Assembly (NCBI GenBank): GCA_003135055.1
Contig: PLDF01000505.1
Location: forward strand, 18,263-82,262
Source of the DNA: Bryobacterales bacterium
Lineage (GTDB): Bacteria; Acidobacteriota; Terriglobia; Bryobacterales; Bryobacteraceae
Length of the DNA: 64,000 nt
Direction of reading: 5' to 3'
Notes under the pieces: model-generated
What the model was told of the DNA's origin: nothing
What the model saw: the letters and a program-made list of their open reading frames with translations, nothing else
The model's database searches: none
Shown: positions 52,491 through 62,393 of the stretch, piece after piece
Layout of the letters: every line of letters begins with the position of its first letter
Position numbering within the stretch: position 1 is the stretch's first letter
Program-made: the position numbers and the translations under genes

Positions 52491-53088
52491 CATCGGGGTG
52501 ACGCGCCTGCTGTTCTCCGACCCTCCGCTGGTCTCGGCCGAAGTGCGTGCGCGCGCCGAAGATGCCCTGATCTCCGCCGCCGAAAATGTGCTGCGCAATG
52601 GCGATTCGCAGACCGGCATCTACTACGCCGCTGCTCTCGGGGGCGTGCACGACCCGCGCGCCCGCGGGCTGCTGTGGAGTTTTGTCGACCGCGATGTCGT
52701 GACGGAGGAGTCGCTCATCGCCATCTCCTGGTTCAAGAATCCGGCGGATCTGCCACGTCTGGCCGGCCTGCTCGAAAGCCCTGCCCACGGCGACCCGATG
52801 CAGACTGCTTTGGCGTCTATACCGTACGCCATCCACAACGGGTATGGCGACGCGGCCCTGCCGGTGTTGGAGTCGGCCATCCGGAAATCCGGTTACGTTT
52901 GGGTACAGACCGCCTGCGCTCGCGAGTTGGTCATGGCGGGCCGGAAATCCGGCTTCGCGTTCATCTCGCAGGCCATCGAGCAGAACAAGTCTTACCGGGG
53001 AGAGATGGTGCGGTTTCTCCAAGAACGTTTTCCAGAGTTGCGCGGCGCGGACGATGCCAGGGTATTGGGGTTTCTCAAATCACGTTAG
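52484..53088 (+). pseudogene. 3' fragment of a HEAT-repeat-like protein
   Basis: The ORF 52453-53088 starts in epimerase-derived codons. From about VTRLLFSDPPLVSAEVRARA it is a helical-repeat protein: ALISAAENVLRNGDSQTGIY, GVHDPRARGLLWSFVDRD, ALASIPYAIHNGYGDAALPV, FLQERFPELRGADDARVLGF. The repeats suggest a HEAT-like scaffold. The N-terminal part is missing, so it is probably a deletion product. Confidence 0.55.
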
Positions 53089-53291
53089 GCGAAGGCGGTA
53101 GCAATCGCGCTGCACATTTCGCGGGGCGGAGCGACCCGTAAATCCCCGGAATCGCAATCCCGTTTGGGTCAAGGCGTGCCGCATTCCGTGGCCGTGGAGA
53201 ACCTGGCTGCTTGCCACTCGCAACCGGTTCCGGATGATAGGTGGAAGGTAACCGGTCGTGTCCGGTCTCCGGAAAGCCCGTTTTGCGGCGG

Positions 53292-53507
53292 TCAATGACG
53301 ATTGACGCGGTGTCGCTGCCATAGCAGGACTGCGCCGAAGGCGGTCCCCAGAACCATAATCAAATCTGCCGTAAGACCCGGCCAAAGGATGGCGTCATCG
53401 CCTGCAATCCCACCCGCATCGTAGTAGGCGAATGGGAAACCGATGTGAGCATGACAGTCAGCGCAACGCGCAGGGAAGGTCCTGTTGAGCCACACGTTCA
53501 GTGCCAC
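53292..53507 (-). CDS. small membrane protein with CADCH motif (start uncertain)
   Basis: The frame reads CADCHAHIGFPFAYYDAGGI, AGDDAILWPGLTADLIMVLG and TAFGAVLLW. It is open upstream for about 24 more codons (LAAGCSVLCGLAIGLLGFVA), giving two transmembrane helices flanking a periplasmic loop with one CxxCH. No ATG, GTG or TTG exists in the upstream part, so the original start may be lost and the gene may be a remnant. I do not recognise a family. Confidence 0.45.
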   Translation of the reverse strand: MALNVWLNRTFPARCADCHAHIGFPFAYYDAGGIAGDDAILWPGLTADLIMVLGTAFGAVLLWQRHRVNRH

Positions 53508-53857
53508 GAACCCTAGCAGGCCAATAGCGAGGCCGCAAAGAACGGAACAGCCTGCCGCCAGTTTGTCACCAAAGCCCCATTACCCGACACCGTGTTCTCA
53601 TCCGAACTGTCCACCGCCTATATTAGACCGTTGCACACGCGATGATTGTTCCCTCGAGTCTGATATGAAGCTGGGGCGTCGGTCAATTGTCGTGAAGTGG
53701 GCTTTCCGGAGAAGTGCCGCTCCTCGGCCCAGCCCAAAATCCACTTCTCCGATAAGGCCGTCTTTTGTCCACAAACCAATTGCGGCGCAGTTTCGGGGCA
53801 TCTCCGATTTTGCGCCAGGGACTCAAATTGCGCCGCAATCAACTCAATCGGCGCTGC
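53508..53857. other. intergenic region, possible upstream end of the small membrane gene
   Basis: The first 70 bases hold the open upstream extension of the preceding small membrane gene. The remainder has no recognisable feature. Confidence 0.35.
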
Positions 53858-54493
53858 TCACTTGAGGCTGCCACGCTGGACGGGCACATGGACGCGGTCT
53901 GTGCGAGGCACATTCGTTTTCGGATCATCGGAAGAAAGAATTTCGTGGACTAACCCTATGATCTGGGAAGATTCGAGCAATCCCCAGGAGCGACTGTCGG
54001 ACGAATAGTCTCGGTTGTCGCCTAATACGAAGTAGCCGCCTTCAGGGATGAGCAACTCGCCGGAAGCGGCATAGCGGTCTAGCATCTTTCGGGCGCCTGG
54101 AAGGACTAATGGTTCTTTATCAGCGTACGCAGGAAAGTTGCTGAAGAACGGCGATACGCTCGCACCGGCCGAATGCTGAACATAGGATTCGGATACTCTT
54201 CGGGAATTCACAATCAGAACGCCACTCATGATGCGAATGTGGTCGCCCGGCAGCCCAATTAGCCTTTTGATGAGAACGACCTCGGGGTCGGGAGGGTAGT
54301 GAAATGCAATCACGTCGCCACGGCGAAGATCGCTGATGTGCTCGCCGCCAGGTGCGAGTACATGATCGCCTATCAAAAAGGTCGGCTCCATTGCGCTGGT
54401 CCGTACGGTGTAGATCGGACCAGCAGCGTTCCCTGCCAGGATCAGCATTGTGGAAAGCGCAGCAATTATCGGTAGGTGGCCCATCGCGTCCAT
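53858..54493 (-). CDS. lepB: signal peptidase I
   Basis: From ATG 54493 the protein has about 211 residues. It has one N-terminal helix (HLPIIAALSTMLILAGNAAG), the nucleophile Ser region TVRTSAMEPTFLIGDHVLA, the general-base Lys region VVLIKRLIGLPGDHIRI and box E GDNRDYSSDSRSWGLL. All family motifs are present. It cleaves signal peptides at the membrane outer face. As cargo inside an island it may be a second copy. The track start at 54541 adds a basic stretch (RQKRPKRGG) and cannot be excluded. Confidence 0.9.
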   Translation of the reverse strand: MDAMGHLPIIAALSTMLILAGNAAGPIYTVRTSAMEPTFLIGDHVLAPGGEHISDLRRGDVIAFHYPPDPEVVLIKRLIGLPGDHIRIMSGVLIVNSRRVSESYVQHSAGASVSPFFSNFPAYADKEPLVLPGARKMLDRYAASGELLIPEGGYFVLGDNRDYSSDSRSWGLLESSQIIGLVHEILSSDDPKTNVPRTDRVHVPVQRGSLK

Positions 54494-54726
54494 TTTAAGG
54501 CACCAAAAGCCGCCCCGCTTGGGGCGCTTCTGCCGTACCATCCGATGTTCATCGAATACGAGCCAACTCCCAGCCCCAAGATACAGTCATCGGCAGCGCA
54601 GTTTCCGATGAGATCCCGATAGGTGGGCTTTCCTTCCATTGACCTCGGCTGGGCAGTCGGCGCGATGGACCCGGCCGGGGTAGTTACCGATATCCCCGTC
54701 TGCCAGCCAGTATGTAGAATTGAGGC

Positions 54727-55074
54727 ATGGCCTCGCCGACGGCAAATCTGCATGTCCAGATCGTTAGGTTCGTCATCGATCATCAGCCTCCGATAGTCGC
54801 GTGCGAATTTGTTGATGCAGACGGACAGAAGCACACGGTTGTCGACAAGGTCTGGATGTTCAGCGAAGAGACCCCGAGTGCTCAGAGCCACTATCCAAAA
54901 CCGGGGGAGATTCGCTGCGGCGTCGTGTCGCAGTGGCGCGATTCCGAAGGTCGAGACGTGGTCAGGATCAACACGGCAGACCCAGACCAGATCGAGTCCA
55001 TCGAAGGTCTGACGGAGTTTACTGTGCTTCGGGATCTGGTAGCGGAAGCCTCAAGCTCAGTCAATGAACAGTAA
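54727..55074 (+). CDS. hypothetical acidic protein
   Basis: The 115-residue protein (ANLHVQIVRFVIDHQPPIVA, CEFVDADGQKHTVVDKVWMF, GEIRCGVVSQWRDSEGRDVV) looks like a small beta-barrel by its hydrophobic alternation, has no signal peptide and is acidic at the C-terminus. I recognise no family. Third-position GC bias supports coding. It diverges from the signal peptidase gene. Confidence 0.6.
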   Translation: MASPTANLHVQIVRFVIDHQPPIVACEFVDADGQKHTVVDKVWMFSEETPSAQSHYPKPGEIRCGVVSQWRDSEGRDVVRINTADPDQIESIEGLTEFTVLRDLVAEASSSVNEQ

Positions 55075-55514
55075 CGCCGTTTCGGCTTGCTCGTCTTCGC
55101 GCAGAGCTACCATGAATCCCGTGGACAGCCGCGCGCAATCCTCAAAGCAATCTGCAATCGTTACGGTGCGACCGCTTTATCGGCCATCACTATCACTGCG
55201 CTCATCGCGTACCCGCTTCCGTTTTGCATCACATTGTAGAGCGCGGCTCCCCGCAAGTTCCCGATGTAGTCGGGTTACCGGGAAACTGTCGTGCGGGCTG
55301 TCACTTGGACGGATCACGCCGATCTCGCGGATGTGCCCGCGGACGCTGGCCTCAAGTTCTGGGAGATGAGGCTTGGGCTGCCTTCGCCGGCCGCGTCGGG
55401 CGCCGGGCCGTTTAGTCGGCTCCAATCTCCGTGACCGGCGTTTCACGGGATCTATCGGGAATGGGGGTAGGGTTGCTACTCCCGATTCCCCTCGTCGAGC
55501 GTACAATCGAGGCT
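55075..55514. other. intergenic region without an assignable gene
   Basis: Short overlapping ORFs occur on both strands. A plus-strand stretch reading ADVPADAGLKFWEMRLGLPS could be a decayed coding fragment but matches nothing I know. Confidence 0.35.
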
Positions 55515-55755
55515 ATGTGGCTTTGGCTTCATAATCTGTTGGTCGTCGGAGTGCCTTCGATCGTAGCGGCGCTGGTGGCGACGGCAGGCCTCTGGAAGTG
55601 GTTAGGCCAGAAATGGGTCGAACAGCGCTTTGGCATTCGGCTGGAGAGATTTAAAGCCGACCAACAAAAAGAGCTGGAGGCACTTAAGGCTGAACAGCAG
55701 AAAGAACTGGAGGCCTTTAAGGCTCACCACCAAACGGAGCTGGAACGGTTTCGAC
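55515..55755 (+). pseudogene. membrane/coiled-coil protein, 3' end replaced
   Basis: From ATG 55515 it reads MWLWLHNLLVVGVPSIVAAL then VATAGLWKWLGQKWVEQRFG, one membrane helix. A repeat coiled coil follows (FKADQQKELEALKAEQQKEL). The frame leaves recognisable sequence at about 55755, where another gene's 3' part is joined. No family is known to me. Confidence 0.5.
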
Positions 55756-55759
55756 ATCG

Positions 55760-56250
55760 TTTGTCTATATGTGAACGCGAAGGATGGGCGTTTTCGAATA
55801 CCAGACTTGCGGCCGGGGCGATATCGGGTGGAGTCCGGCTACAGTTATGCGCAGTCGGTTCGTCTGGGTGCGCTGATGAGCGGCGGGAATGTGATTGATG
55901 TGCGTCCCGGAATGGGTGGGCAGACGCTGGTGGTGACGTTGAGCTCGGGGTTCGCGAGCGTGGCGGGCGTCGTGCGGGATACGAAGGGGCCGGTTGCAGG
56001 GACCGTGGTTTACCTGCGACCGGAGAACGGAGATCCGTTGGCTTGGACGTCTCGCGTGCAGACTCGCGAGGATGGAAGCTACTCGTTTTCCTCGGTGATG
56101 CCGGGGAAGTATCGACTGGTGGCGGTGGAAGCGGACGACTTAGCGGCGAGGGCGGGCTTGGGGTTGGAGGAGTACGCCGGGGCGGCGGAGTTACTGGATT
56201 TGCATGAGAGGGAAGATCTGCGGCGGGATTTGCGGGTGGGGGCGAGGTGA
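55760..56250 (+). pseudogene. 3' fragment with carboxypeptidase-regulatory-like domains
   Basis: In the frame of track ORF 55630-56250 it reads DGRFRIPDLRPGRYRVESGY, SSGFASVAGVVRDTKGPVAG, TREDGSYSFSSVMPGKYRLV and ends HEREDLRRDLRVGAR. These are two carboxypeptidase-regulatory/SdrD-type folds. The 5' part is missing, and the join to the coiled-coil gene is out of frame. Confidence 0.6.
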
Positions 56251-56441
56251 ACCTATCAGGGCTCAAGGCGCCACCCGGTCAGGCTTCGGAGAATAAAGGC
56301 AGTGCCCACCCTTCAACGCTCTGCCCCGGGACATTTCGGAAGAGCGCGGGCGACGCCGCCAAGACGCTTCGGCAGGATCGCCGGCCACTCGTACAGAGCA
56401 GCGTGCGGTGTTCCTGCGTTCACTCCCGTGAAATCCTTAGC

Positions 56442-56520
56442 GCCGTATCGTGAGCGCTCCGGCCGACAGAGGCCACGGCAACGGCAAGAATGCGCGGGGC
56501 CGGAGCGTTCACGATACGGC
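56442..56520. repeat. 23-bp inverted repeat with 33-bp loop
   Basis: gccgtatcgtgagcgctccg (56442-56464) and its inverted copy at 56498-56520 differ at one base. It abuts the MITE at 56519. The flanking 56251-56441 shows no gene. Confidence 0.85.
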
Positions 56521-56697
56521 GACTTGTACTAAGCCGCCCCGGCGTTTGGCAGGGCAATTGCTTTATGGGGAAAGTATCAGGGCGCTATACAAATGTGGGA
56601 ATCGTGCGTGAACAGACGAAACTGTTCCATCGTGCAATTGCCCTGACAAACCATCGCGCTTTCACAGTCTACCGCGAAGCGGTTTAGTACAAGTCGC
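56519..56697. mobile_element. 179-bp MITE-like element
   Basis: The terminal inverted repeats gcgacttgtactaagccgc (56519-56537) and gcggtttagtacaagtcgc (56679-56697) match at 18 of 19 positions. A subterminal inverted motif (cagggcaattgc) follows inside. It has no transposase, so it would depend on a related insertion sequence elsewhere. Confidence 0.75.
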
Positions 56698-56859
56698 GTT
56701 GGGGGAAGCATCGAGGAAAGGCGTCAGCCCGCGGCCTGATCTCCTCGAACGTTCCCGGACCACGAAGGGCAGGAGTCAGCGACTACGGGTCCGAGTGCCT
56801 CTGACCGGGGAAATGTCCGGTTTCCGGAAAGCCCGTTTTTTGTCCACGACTGTCAACAA

Positions 56860-57122
56860 CTATTGAGCAACGCGGTACACCCGAAGCTTGGCGGAGTCGG
56901 CAATTGCGACTGTTTCTCCGCTCTCGGAAACTGCCGACGCGAAATTGACATCGTCCATCGCAGGCGCGTGCCACTGCGCAAAGGCCTGTCCCGTTTGTGC
57001 GTTCGACATGTCCTGATCCGCGCCCTTGAAAACAAAATCCGTACCCAACAGGTGAAAAGGCAGCATCACCACTCCGGAGCGGGAGACGATAAGTTTGTCC
57101 CCTGCGGCCCTAACCGGGATTT
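56860..57122 (-). pseudogene. C-terminal fragment of a beta-propeller-like protein
   Basis: The frame reads IPVRAAGDKLIVSRSGVVML, GTDFVFKGADQ and SAVSESGETVAIADSAKLRV YRV, resembling the last blades of a propeller. It is cut off at the 5' side by a stop. I cannot name the family. Confidence 0.4.
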
Positions 57123-57549
57123 CTCATCGACCAACCCCACGTCTGCGTGGTGGTGCAGCGAATCCAAGAGGAGGAGCGTTGAGAGCCCCTCGGGCCTGCG
57201 GGAATCAGCGAAAAGACCGAGAAAAGAACGAAAAGTGAGTCCAATCTCGGACTTTGGCAGGTGGACCCGAACCTGCCTGGTCGCGAAGTGTTTACCGATG
57301 TTTCGTTTTTGGGTGCTCGGAGCGAATCACGGTGCAGGATTCCGCCCGTGAAACGCCGCTCTCACGTCATCGGGAGCAAAGGAGCAAATGACCTTGCATC
57401 TGAAAGCGCCATCATCACGTAGAAGTGGAATCCATCAGATTAAAGACATCACGGGTTAAGGTTCAGGCCCCTTCGCCTCGCCGTTTTGGGCACAATTTGG
57501 GCACAACGAAAATGGCCTCCGTACCTTATTGATACGAAAGCCAGATGTT
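57123..57549. other. island right end, no gene
   Basis: The region contains the arm-like 19-bp motif at 57487-57505, matching the one at the left end. I see no other feature. Confidence 0.4.
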
Positions 57550-57636
57550 TGGTGCGGAGAGGGGGACTTGAACCCCCACGAGATTGCTCCCGCTAGCACC
57601 TCAAGCTAGTGCGTCTGCCAATTCCGCCACCTCCGC
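57550..57636 (-). tRNA. tRNA-Leu (anticodon GAG), CCA encoded
   Basis: On the minus strand the sequence runs gcggaggtggcggaattggc, anticodon stem ctagc/gctag with loop ttgaggt (anticodon GAG), a long variable arm, T-arm ggttcaagtcc, acceptor ctctccgc, then A and CCA. All stems pair. It lies 10 bases downstream of secG. Its 3' end is the integration target of the island. Confidence 0.95.
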
Positions 57637-57646
57637 GTTTTGGGCG

Positions 57647-58054
57647 CTACTTCTTTGCCGGCGCCGGAACCAACGGCACAGGCCCCTTCGTGTTGTTCTG
57701 GTCCCGCGGCGGCAAAGGAATCGTGACCGTCTTGCCCGGTGACTGTGGTTGCGTCACCGGCATCGTCTTCACCGGGATGGACTTCACCGGCTGGTCTTCC
57801 AAAACCGTGGTAGCCAGACCGGCGTTCCGGGTTGCCAGGATCGAGAGCGTGAGCGACGTCACCATAAAAATCGCCGCCGATGCCGTGGTCGCTTTGGAAA
57901 GCAGCGTCGCCGAACCGCGCGGCCCGAAGGCCGTCTGCGAGCCCATGCCGCCAAAAGCACCCGCCAAATCCGCCGCTTTCCCGCTTTGCAGCAGAATCAC
58001 GACGATCAGAAACAGACACACCACCACATGAATCAGGAGAACCAAAATGTACAT
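57647..58054 (-). CDS. secG: protein translocase subunit SecG
   Basis: From ATG 58054 it reads [20 protein letters not shown] then [20 protein letters not shown] and [20 protein letters not shown], with a second helix ([17 protein letters not shown]). These are the two helices and central GGxGSQTAFG motif of SecG. The Pro-rich tail is longer than in E. coli. The track start 30 codons upstream lacks family similarity. SecG followed by tRNA-Leu is a common bacterial arrangement, marking this side as core genome. Confidence 0.93.
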   Translation of the reverse strand: MYILVLLIHVVVCLFLIVVILLQSGKAADLAGAFGGMGSQTAFGPRGSATLLSKATTASAAIFMVTSLTLSILATRNAGLATTVLEDQPVKSIPVKTMPVTQPQSPGKTVTIPLPPRDQNNTKGPVPLVPAPAKK

Positions 58055-58157
58055 TGCAGTCTCTTCAGTATAGGAGATCGGCGGAAGTGCGGTCAAATCG
58101 GGTTGTGCGCTACCTGCGCGACACGCGTTACATTTAGCGCACAACTAGCGCACATCC

Positions 58158-58955
58158 TCAAATCGCGTTCATGGGCGCCTTGGGCGCGCCGGCTTCGGCC
58201 AGTTCCCGGGCGTATCGAAAAAACAGCTCCATGCCCTCGTAATCGCGCGATTCCAGTTGGTGCACGATGTGCCGAGTCAGATACTCCCGCACCAGCGCGG
58301 GCGGGAATTCGCGCCGTGGCGCTTCCGAAGCGACAATCTGCTCGATCCGCTCGCGGCCGAAGCGGCACGAGTCGCGAAAGGCTTCCGCCACGGACGCGGC
58401 GCCAACTCCCGGCCGGGCTGCCCAAACCGCAAACACCATCGGCAGGCCCGTCATTTCCACCCATTCCGCTCCCAAATCGTAGGAATAATACGGCAGCCGC
58501 GCAGGGTCGATGCGCAAGGCCGGGTCGCCGATAATCAGGGCGGCGTCGGCGGAGCCTAGCATCGCTTCCAGGTCGGGCGGCTGGCGAATCAGGGTGGGCG
58601 AGGCGCCGTATTTCCGTTCCAGAATCACGCGCGCCAGTTCCACCGATGTGCGCGAGCTGGAATCGGCCGCCAGCGTTCGAATCTGGGCCGCGGGCCGCGA
58701 CGAAATCAGCAGGATGCTGCGAACCGGGCCATGGCACGCGATTCCGGTTCCCGGGATGGTTTCGAGGTTCAGCCTTGTTAGCTCGAACGACGGTACGATG
58801 CCGATATCGGCCGCGCCCGACGCCAGTTGGTCCGCGCAGCCCGCGGGGACGCGAAAATCGAGCTCGAACAGCCCGCGTTGCGGACCATGCAGCATTCCCC
58901 AAACTAGCGGCGTGGTATTCAGATAGCTGACGGCGCAGACGCGCAGGCGGCCCAT
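58158..58955 (-). CDS. mqnA: chorismate dehydratase (menaquinone, futalosine pathway)
   Basis: From ATG 58955 the protein (about 265 residues) reads MGRLRVCAVSYLNTTPLVWG, then GAADIGIVPSFELTRL, LLISSRPAAQIRTLAADSSS and LGAEWVEMTGLPMVFAVWAA, the MqnA pattern. It dehydrates chorismate in the futalosine route to menaquinone. The track start is a TTG five codons earlier; ATG fits the family N-terminus better. It lies about 100 bases upstream of secG in the same direction. Use of this pathway is consistent with acidobacteria. Confidence 0.9.
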   Translation of the reverse strand: MGRLRVCAVSYLNTTPLVWGMLHGPQRGLFELDFRVPAGCADQLASGAADIGIVPSFELTRLNLETIPGTGIACHGPVRSILLISSRPAAQIRTLAADSSSRTSVELARVILERKYGASPTLIRQPPDLEAMLGSADAALIIGDPALRIDPARLPYYSYDLGAEWVEMTGLPMVFAVWAARPGVGAASVAEAFRDSCRFGRERIEQIVASEAPRREFPPALVREYLTRHIVHQLESRDYEGMELFFRYARELAEAGAPKAPMNAI

Positions 58956-59154
58956 GGAGGGTTGAGTCAACCCACAGTTTAACCCACCCCGCGCGGGTCT
59001 CGCCGGCTTTCGGTGTCGTCCTAATAGTGCGCCATCGGCCTTCGGTTGCGGAGCCCTGTGTTTGTTAGTACTTAGCCCGATACCCGGTTGAGAACGGCTC
59101 TGGTATTCTCAAGAGGAGCGCTGTCCGCGTCTGCGCCCGCCTTGGAGTATTCCG

Positions 59155-62100
59155 ATGAAACCAAAGCACCTTGTAATTCTTAGCCTGATCTTATCCGGCG
59201 CCACAGCGGCTTTTTCGCAGATCACTCTGAACCCGGTGGCGTCGCGCGCCATCGGCCAACCGAATCTCGTGCCCGAAACCGCCAACCCGAATTGGGTGGA
59301 TGGACGCGAATTATTTCAACCGGACGGTATCGCGCTCGACACCTCGGCGTCGCCGCCCATCGTCTATGTAGCCGATACAGTCAACAACCGCATTATGGCT
59401 TGGAAGAACGCCACCGGTTTTTCCGACGGACAGCCGGCCGACCTGATCATCGGCCAGCCGGATCAATTCACTACGAAAATAGCGGGACCGGGCACAACGT
59501 TCAGCAGCGGCCTGAATTCTCCGATTGGCGTAACGGTATTCAATGGCGACCTGTACGTGGCCGATACCGGCAATAACCGCATTCTGCGATTCCGAAAGCC
59601 TTTCGCTCAGACCAACGGAAACATTTTTCCCGATCTCTGGCTCGGCCAGCCCAGCCTGAGCTCGAACACGGCAAACTACACCGGGTCGCTAAGCGCGCAA
59701 GGAGTGAGTTTCGCGGGTTTTTTTCAGGTCTACATGGCATTCGATTCGTCGGGAAATCTGTGGGTCTCGGACGAGGGTAACAATCGGGTGCTGCGGTTTC
59801 CAGCCTCTACGATTTCGTGTTCGAACTGCGGAGGAATGCAAGCGGACATCGTGATCGGCCAGCCGAATCTCACCAGCAGCTATTCGACGCCTCTCGCTAC
59901 CGGCAGTTCCAGCAGCGGCGTCATCGGGAACCAATTCGACGTCCCTGGGGCGATCGCCTTCGATTCCGCCGGGCTGCTGTACGTTTCCGATAGGGGCGTC
60001 AATGGCTATCCCGGCCGCATCCTGGTCTTTTCCCCGCCATTCCTGACGGGCGGAATGTCGGCCACACGAATTATGGGAGTTTTCGCGCCTTCTTCTACCC
60101 AAACTAGCCAGGCTCAAATCGACAGCACGGTTATGGCTTCGCCCGGCGGCATCTTCTTTTTTCAAGACCAGAGCGTGGGCGTGATCGATTCGGGCTTCAA
60201 TCGCATCCTGGTCTTTCCGCCGTACTCGCAGTGGCCCGCACAGAACACTACTTTTTCGCCGCAAGCCACTCAGGTTTTCGGCCAGAACACATTCACCAAT
60301 TTCGGAAGCAACGGCTCGCAAAGTACCACCATCGTCACGTCTATCCCCGCGGCAAACCGGTTCTCCGACCCGACCGCGGCATTTTTTTCCCAAGCCACCA
60401 ACGAACTCTATCTGGCCGATACGGGAAACAATCGCGCGATTGTGCTGCCGGTTTTTTCCGGCGACGCTCTGGGCAGCGCTACCCGCGTACTCGGGCAGGA
60501 CCGCCTCAATCAGGGATCGATTAACTTGATCGAAGGCCGCGAGTTCCAGTTCATCCAGTACACAGCCACTTCGGCCTTCCTGGATGCCGGAATTGCCATC
60601 GATAGCAGCGGCAGCGTGCCCCATCTATACGTCTCCGACCCGAATAATCATCGCGTGCTGGGCTTTAAAGACATTCGCAATCTGCAATCGAGCGCCAAGG
60701 CCGACATCGTGATCGGGCAGCCGGATCTCGGCACGGCGCTTTGCAATTACCCCACCGGCGATGCCGCCGATCCCAGCAATACCAGTCTGTGTTACCCCAA
60801 GGGAATCGTGGTCGACGCGCAGGGCAACCTGTATGTGGCGGATTCGTTTAACGGGCGGGTGCTGCGCTTTCCCGCGCCGTTTTCGCAGCCATTCGGGCAG
60901 GTTACGGCGGATTTGGTACTGGGGCAAGCGAGCTTCACTTCTTCCATCAAAGACCCCAGCAACTCCACCATGGCCAGTCCCTATGGCGTGGCGTTTACTG
61001 GGACCAACGGACTGCTGGTCTCGGATTTGGTACACAATCGCGTCTTGTATTTTCCCTTTTCCGCGAATGGAACGTTCGCCGCGGGCACGGATAACGGCAA
61101 GGCCGCTACCAAGGTTTTTGGACAACCGGATTTTAAGACAGTAACCGCCGGTAACACGGACGCCACTTTCAGCAGCCCGCACCACATTGCGTGCGACACC
61201 AGCGGGCAGCTTTACGTCGCCGATAGCGGCAATAACAGGATTCTCATTTTTGGCGACCCGAACAGTTCGCAGACCGCTGCTGCAGCGCAGGCTTCCATAT
61301 TGTCTATCAGCGGCCTCAGCTCGCCGGAAGGCGTTTACGTGAATCCTTCAACCGGCGAGATCTGGGTGGCTAACACGGGGGCCGGCACGGCGGTGCGCTA
61401 TCCCAAGTTTGAGACGCTGCTCTTCAATCAGACGCCGCTTGACGCCAATCCGATACCGCCGGCTTGCAGCGCCTGCTACTCGCTGGCGGTGGCGCAGGAT
61501 CAGTTCGGCGACCTTATACTGGCGGACGGGGCCAACCGGGTATCGTTTTTCTATCCCGGTCTTTTCGGTCTGAACGGCGCCAGTTTCGCCCCCGACAAGC
61601 AGTTCGCGCCGGGTATGATCGCCTCGATCTGCAACTCACCCACCTGCAATTCGTTGAACACGACCGGCTCGACCTTCGGCAGCCAGACGGTAGCCAACAG
61701 CGGTTCCACTTGGCCGACAACCCTGGGCGGCATTCAGTTGCTGTTCAACGGTACGCCCGTGCCGCTCGACTATGTCTCGCCCACGCAGATCAACTTCCAG
61801 GTTCCGAACGGCGCGCCCATCACCGGGACGGCCAGCGCACAGGTAGTGCAGGCCGCCACGAGCCAGATTCTAGGCGCCGGGCTGCTGCCTCTGAATGCGG
61901 TTTCGCCGGGGTTGTTTATTTGCGGCGCCGCAACCGGCACGCTGCGGCAGGCTTGCGTTACCAATCAGGATGGCACCGTGAATAGCGGAACCAACGCGGC
62001 GCCGCGCGGATCCATCATTGAGATCTATGCCACGGGCGAGGGTTTCGTGCCAGGCGCGCCCCCGGATGGCACGCCTGCGACTGCGGCCACCGCCGCCCCC

Positions 62101-62349
62101 AATCCGGTTCGAGTCTTCATCGGAACCGACTTTGTGGACGAAACGCCGCTTCAGCCGGGCGAATCGAACGGGGGTAATTTCCTTAAGTATTCCGGGCTGG
62201 CGCCGGGTTACGTCGGGCTCTGGCAGATCAATGTTCAGATTCCCATGGCCGTGGGGCCGAGCACTCAGGTGCAAATCGCCATTCTGGTAAACGGTGTGGC
62301 CGATCCGGACGTCTTCTCCAGCTATCACGCGATCATCAACGTAAAGTAG
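59155..62349 (+). CDS. secreted NHL-repeat protein with TIGR03437-like C-terminal domain
   Basis: The 1,064-residue protein has a signal peptide (PKHLVILSLILSGATAAFSQ) and many NHL units (VYVADTVNNRIMAWKNATGF, LYVADTGNNRILRFRKPFAQ, LYVADSGNNRILIFGDPNSS). The C-terminal approximately 200 residues (PLDYVSPTQINFQVPNGAPI, IEIYATGEGFVPGAPPDGTP, YVGLWQINVQIPMAVGPSTQ) match the domain first noted in Solibacter. The role is unknown; the propeller may bind ligands at the cell surface. ttggag lies upstream of the ATG. Confidence 0.9.
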   Translation: MKPKHLVILSLILSGATAAFSQITLNPVASRAIGQPNLVPETANPNWVDGRELFQPDGIALDTSASPPIVYVADTVNNRIMAWKNATGFSDGQPADLIIGQPDQFTTKIAGPGTTFSSGLNSPIGVTVFNGDLYVADTGNNRILRFRKPFAQTNGNIFPDLWLGQPSLSSNTANYTGSLSAQGVSFAGFFQVYMAFDSSGNLWVSDEGNNRVLRFPASTISCSNCGGMQADIVIGQPNLTSSYSTPLATGSSSSGVIGNQFDVPGAIAFDSAGLLYVSDRGVNGYPGRILVFSPPFLTGGMSATRIMGVFAPSSTQTSQAQIDSTVMASPGGIFFFQDQSVGVIDSGFNRILVFPPYSQWPAQNTTFSPQATQVFGQNTFTNFGSNGSQSTTIVTSIPAANRFSDPTAAFFSQATNELYLADTGNNRAIVLPVFSGDALGSATRVLGQDRLNQGSINLIEGREFQFIQYTATSAFLDAGIAIDSSGSVPHLYVSDPNNHRVLGFKDIRNLQSSAKADIVIGQPDLGTALCNYPTGDAADPSNTSLCYPKGIVVDAQGNLYVADSFNGRVLRFPAPFSQPFGQVTADLVLGQASFTSSIKDPSNSTMASPYGVAFTGTNGLLVSDLVHNRVLYFPFSANGTFAAGTDNGKAATKVFGQPDFKTVTAGNTDATFSSPHHIACDTSGQLYVADSGNNRILIFGDPNSSQTAAAAQASILSISGLSSPEGVYVNPSTGEIWVANTGAGTAVRYPKFETLLFNQTPLDANPIPPACSACYSLAVAQDQFGDLILADGANRVSFFYPGLFGLNGASFAPDKQFAPGMIASICNSPTCNSLNTTGSTFGSQTVANSGSTWPTTLGGIQLLFNGTPVPLDYVSPTQINFQVPNGAPITGTASAQVVQAATSQILGAGLLPLNAVSPGLFICGAATGTLRQACVTNQDGTVNSGTNAAPRGSIIEIYATGEGFVPGAPPDGTPATAATAAPNPVRVFIGTDFVDETPLQPGESNGGNFLKYSGLAPGYVGLWQINVQIPMAVGPSTQVQIAILVNGVADPDVFSSYHAIINVK

Positions 62350-62393
62350 GACAGACCATCGCGTTGTGGTGGTCTGTTGCGCGGGGCTGCCGG

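Noticed and set aside
54466-54891. 141-codon minus ORF as an extension of the signal peptidase gene
   Set aside because: Different frame from the peptidase and antisense to the better-supported 54727-55074 ORF.
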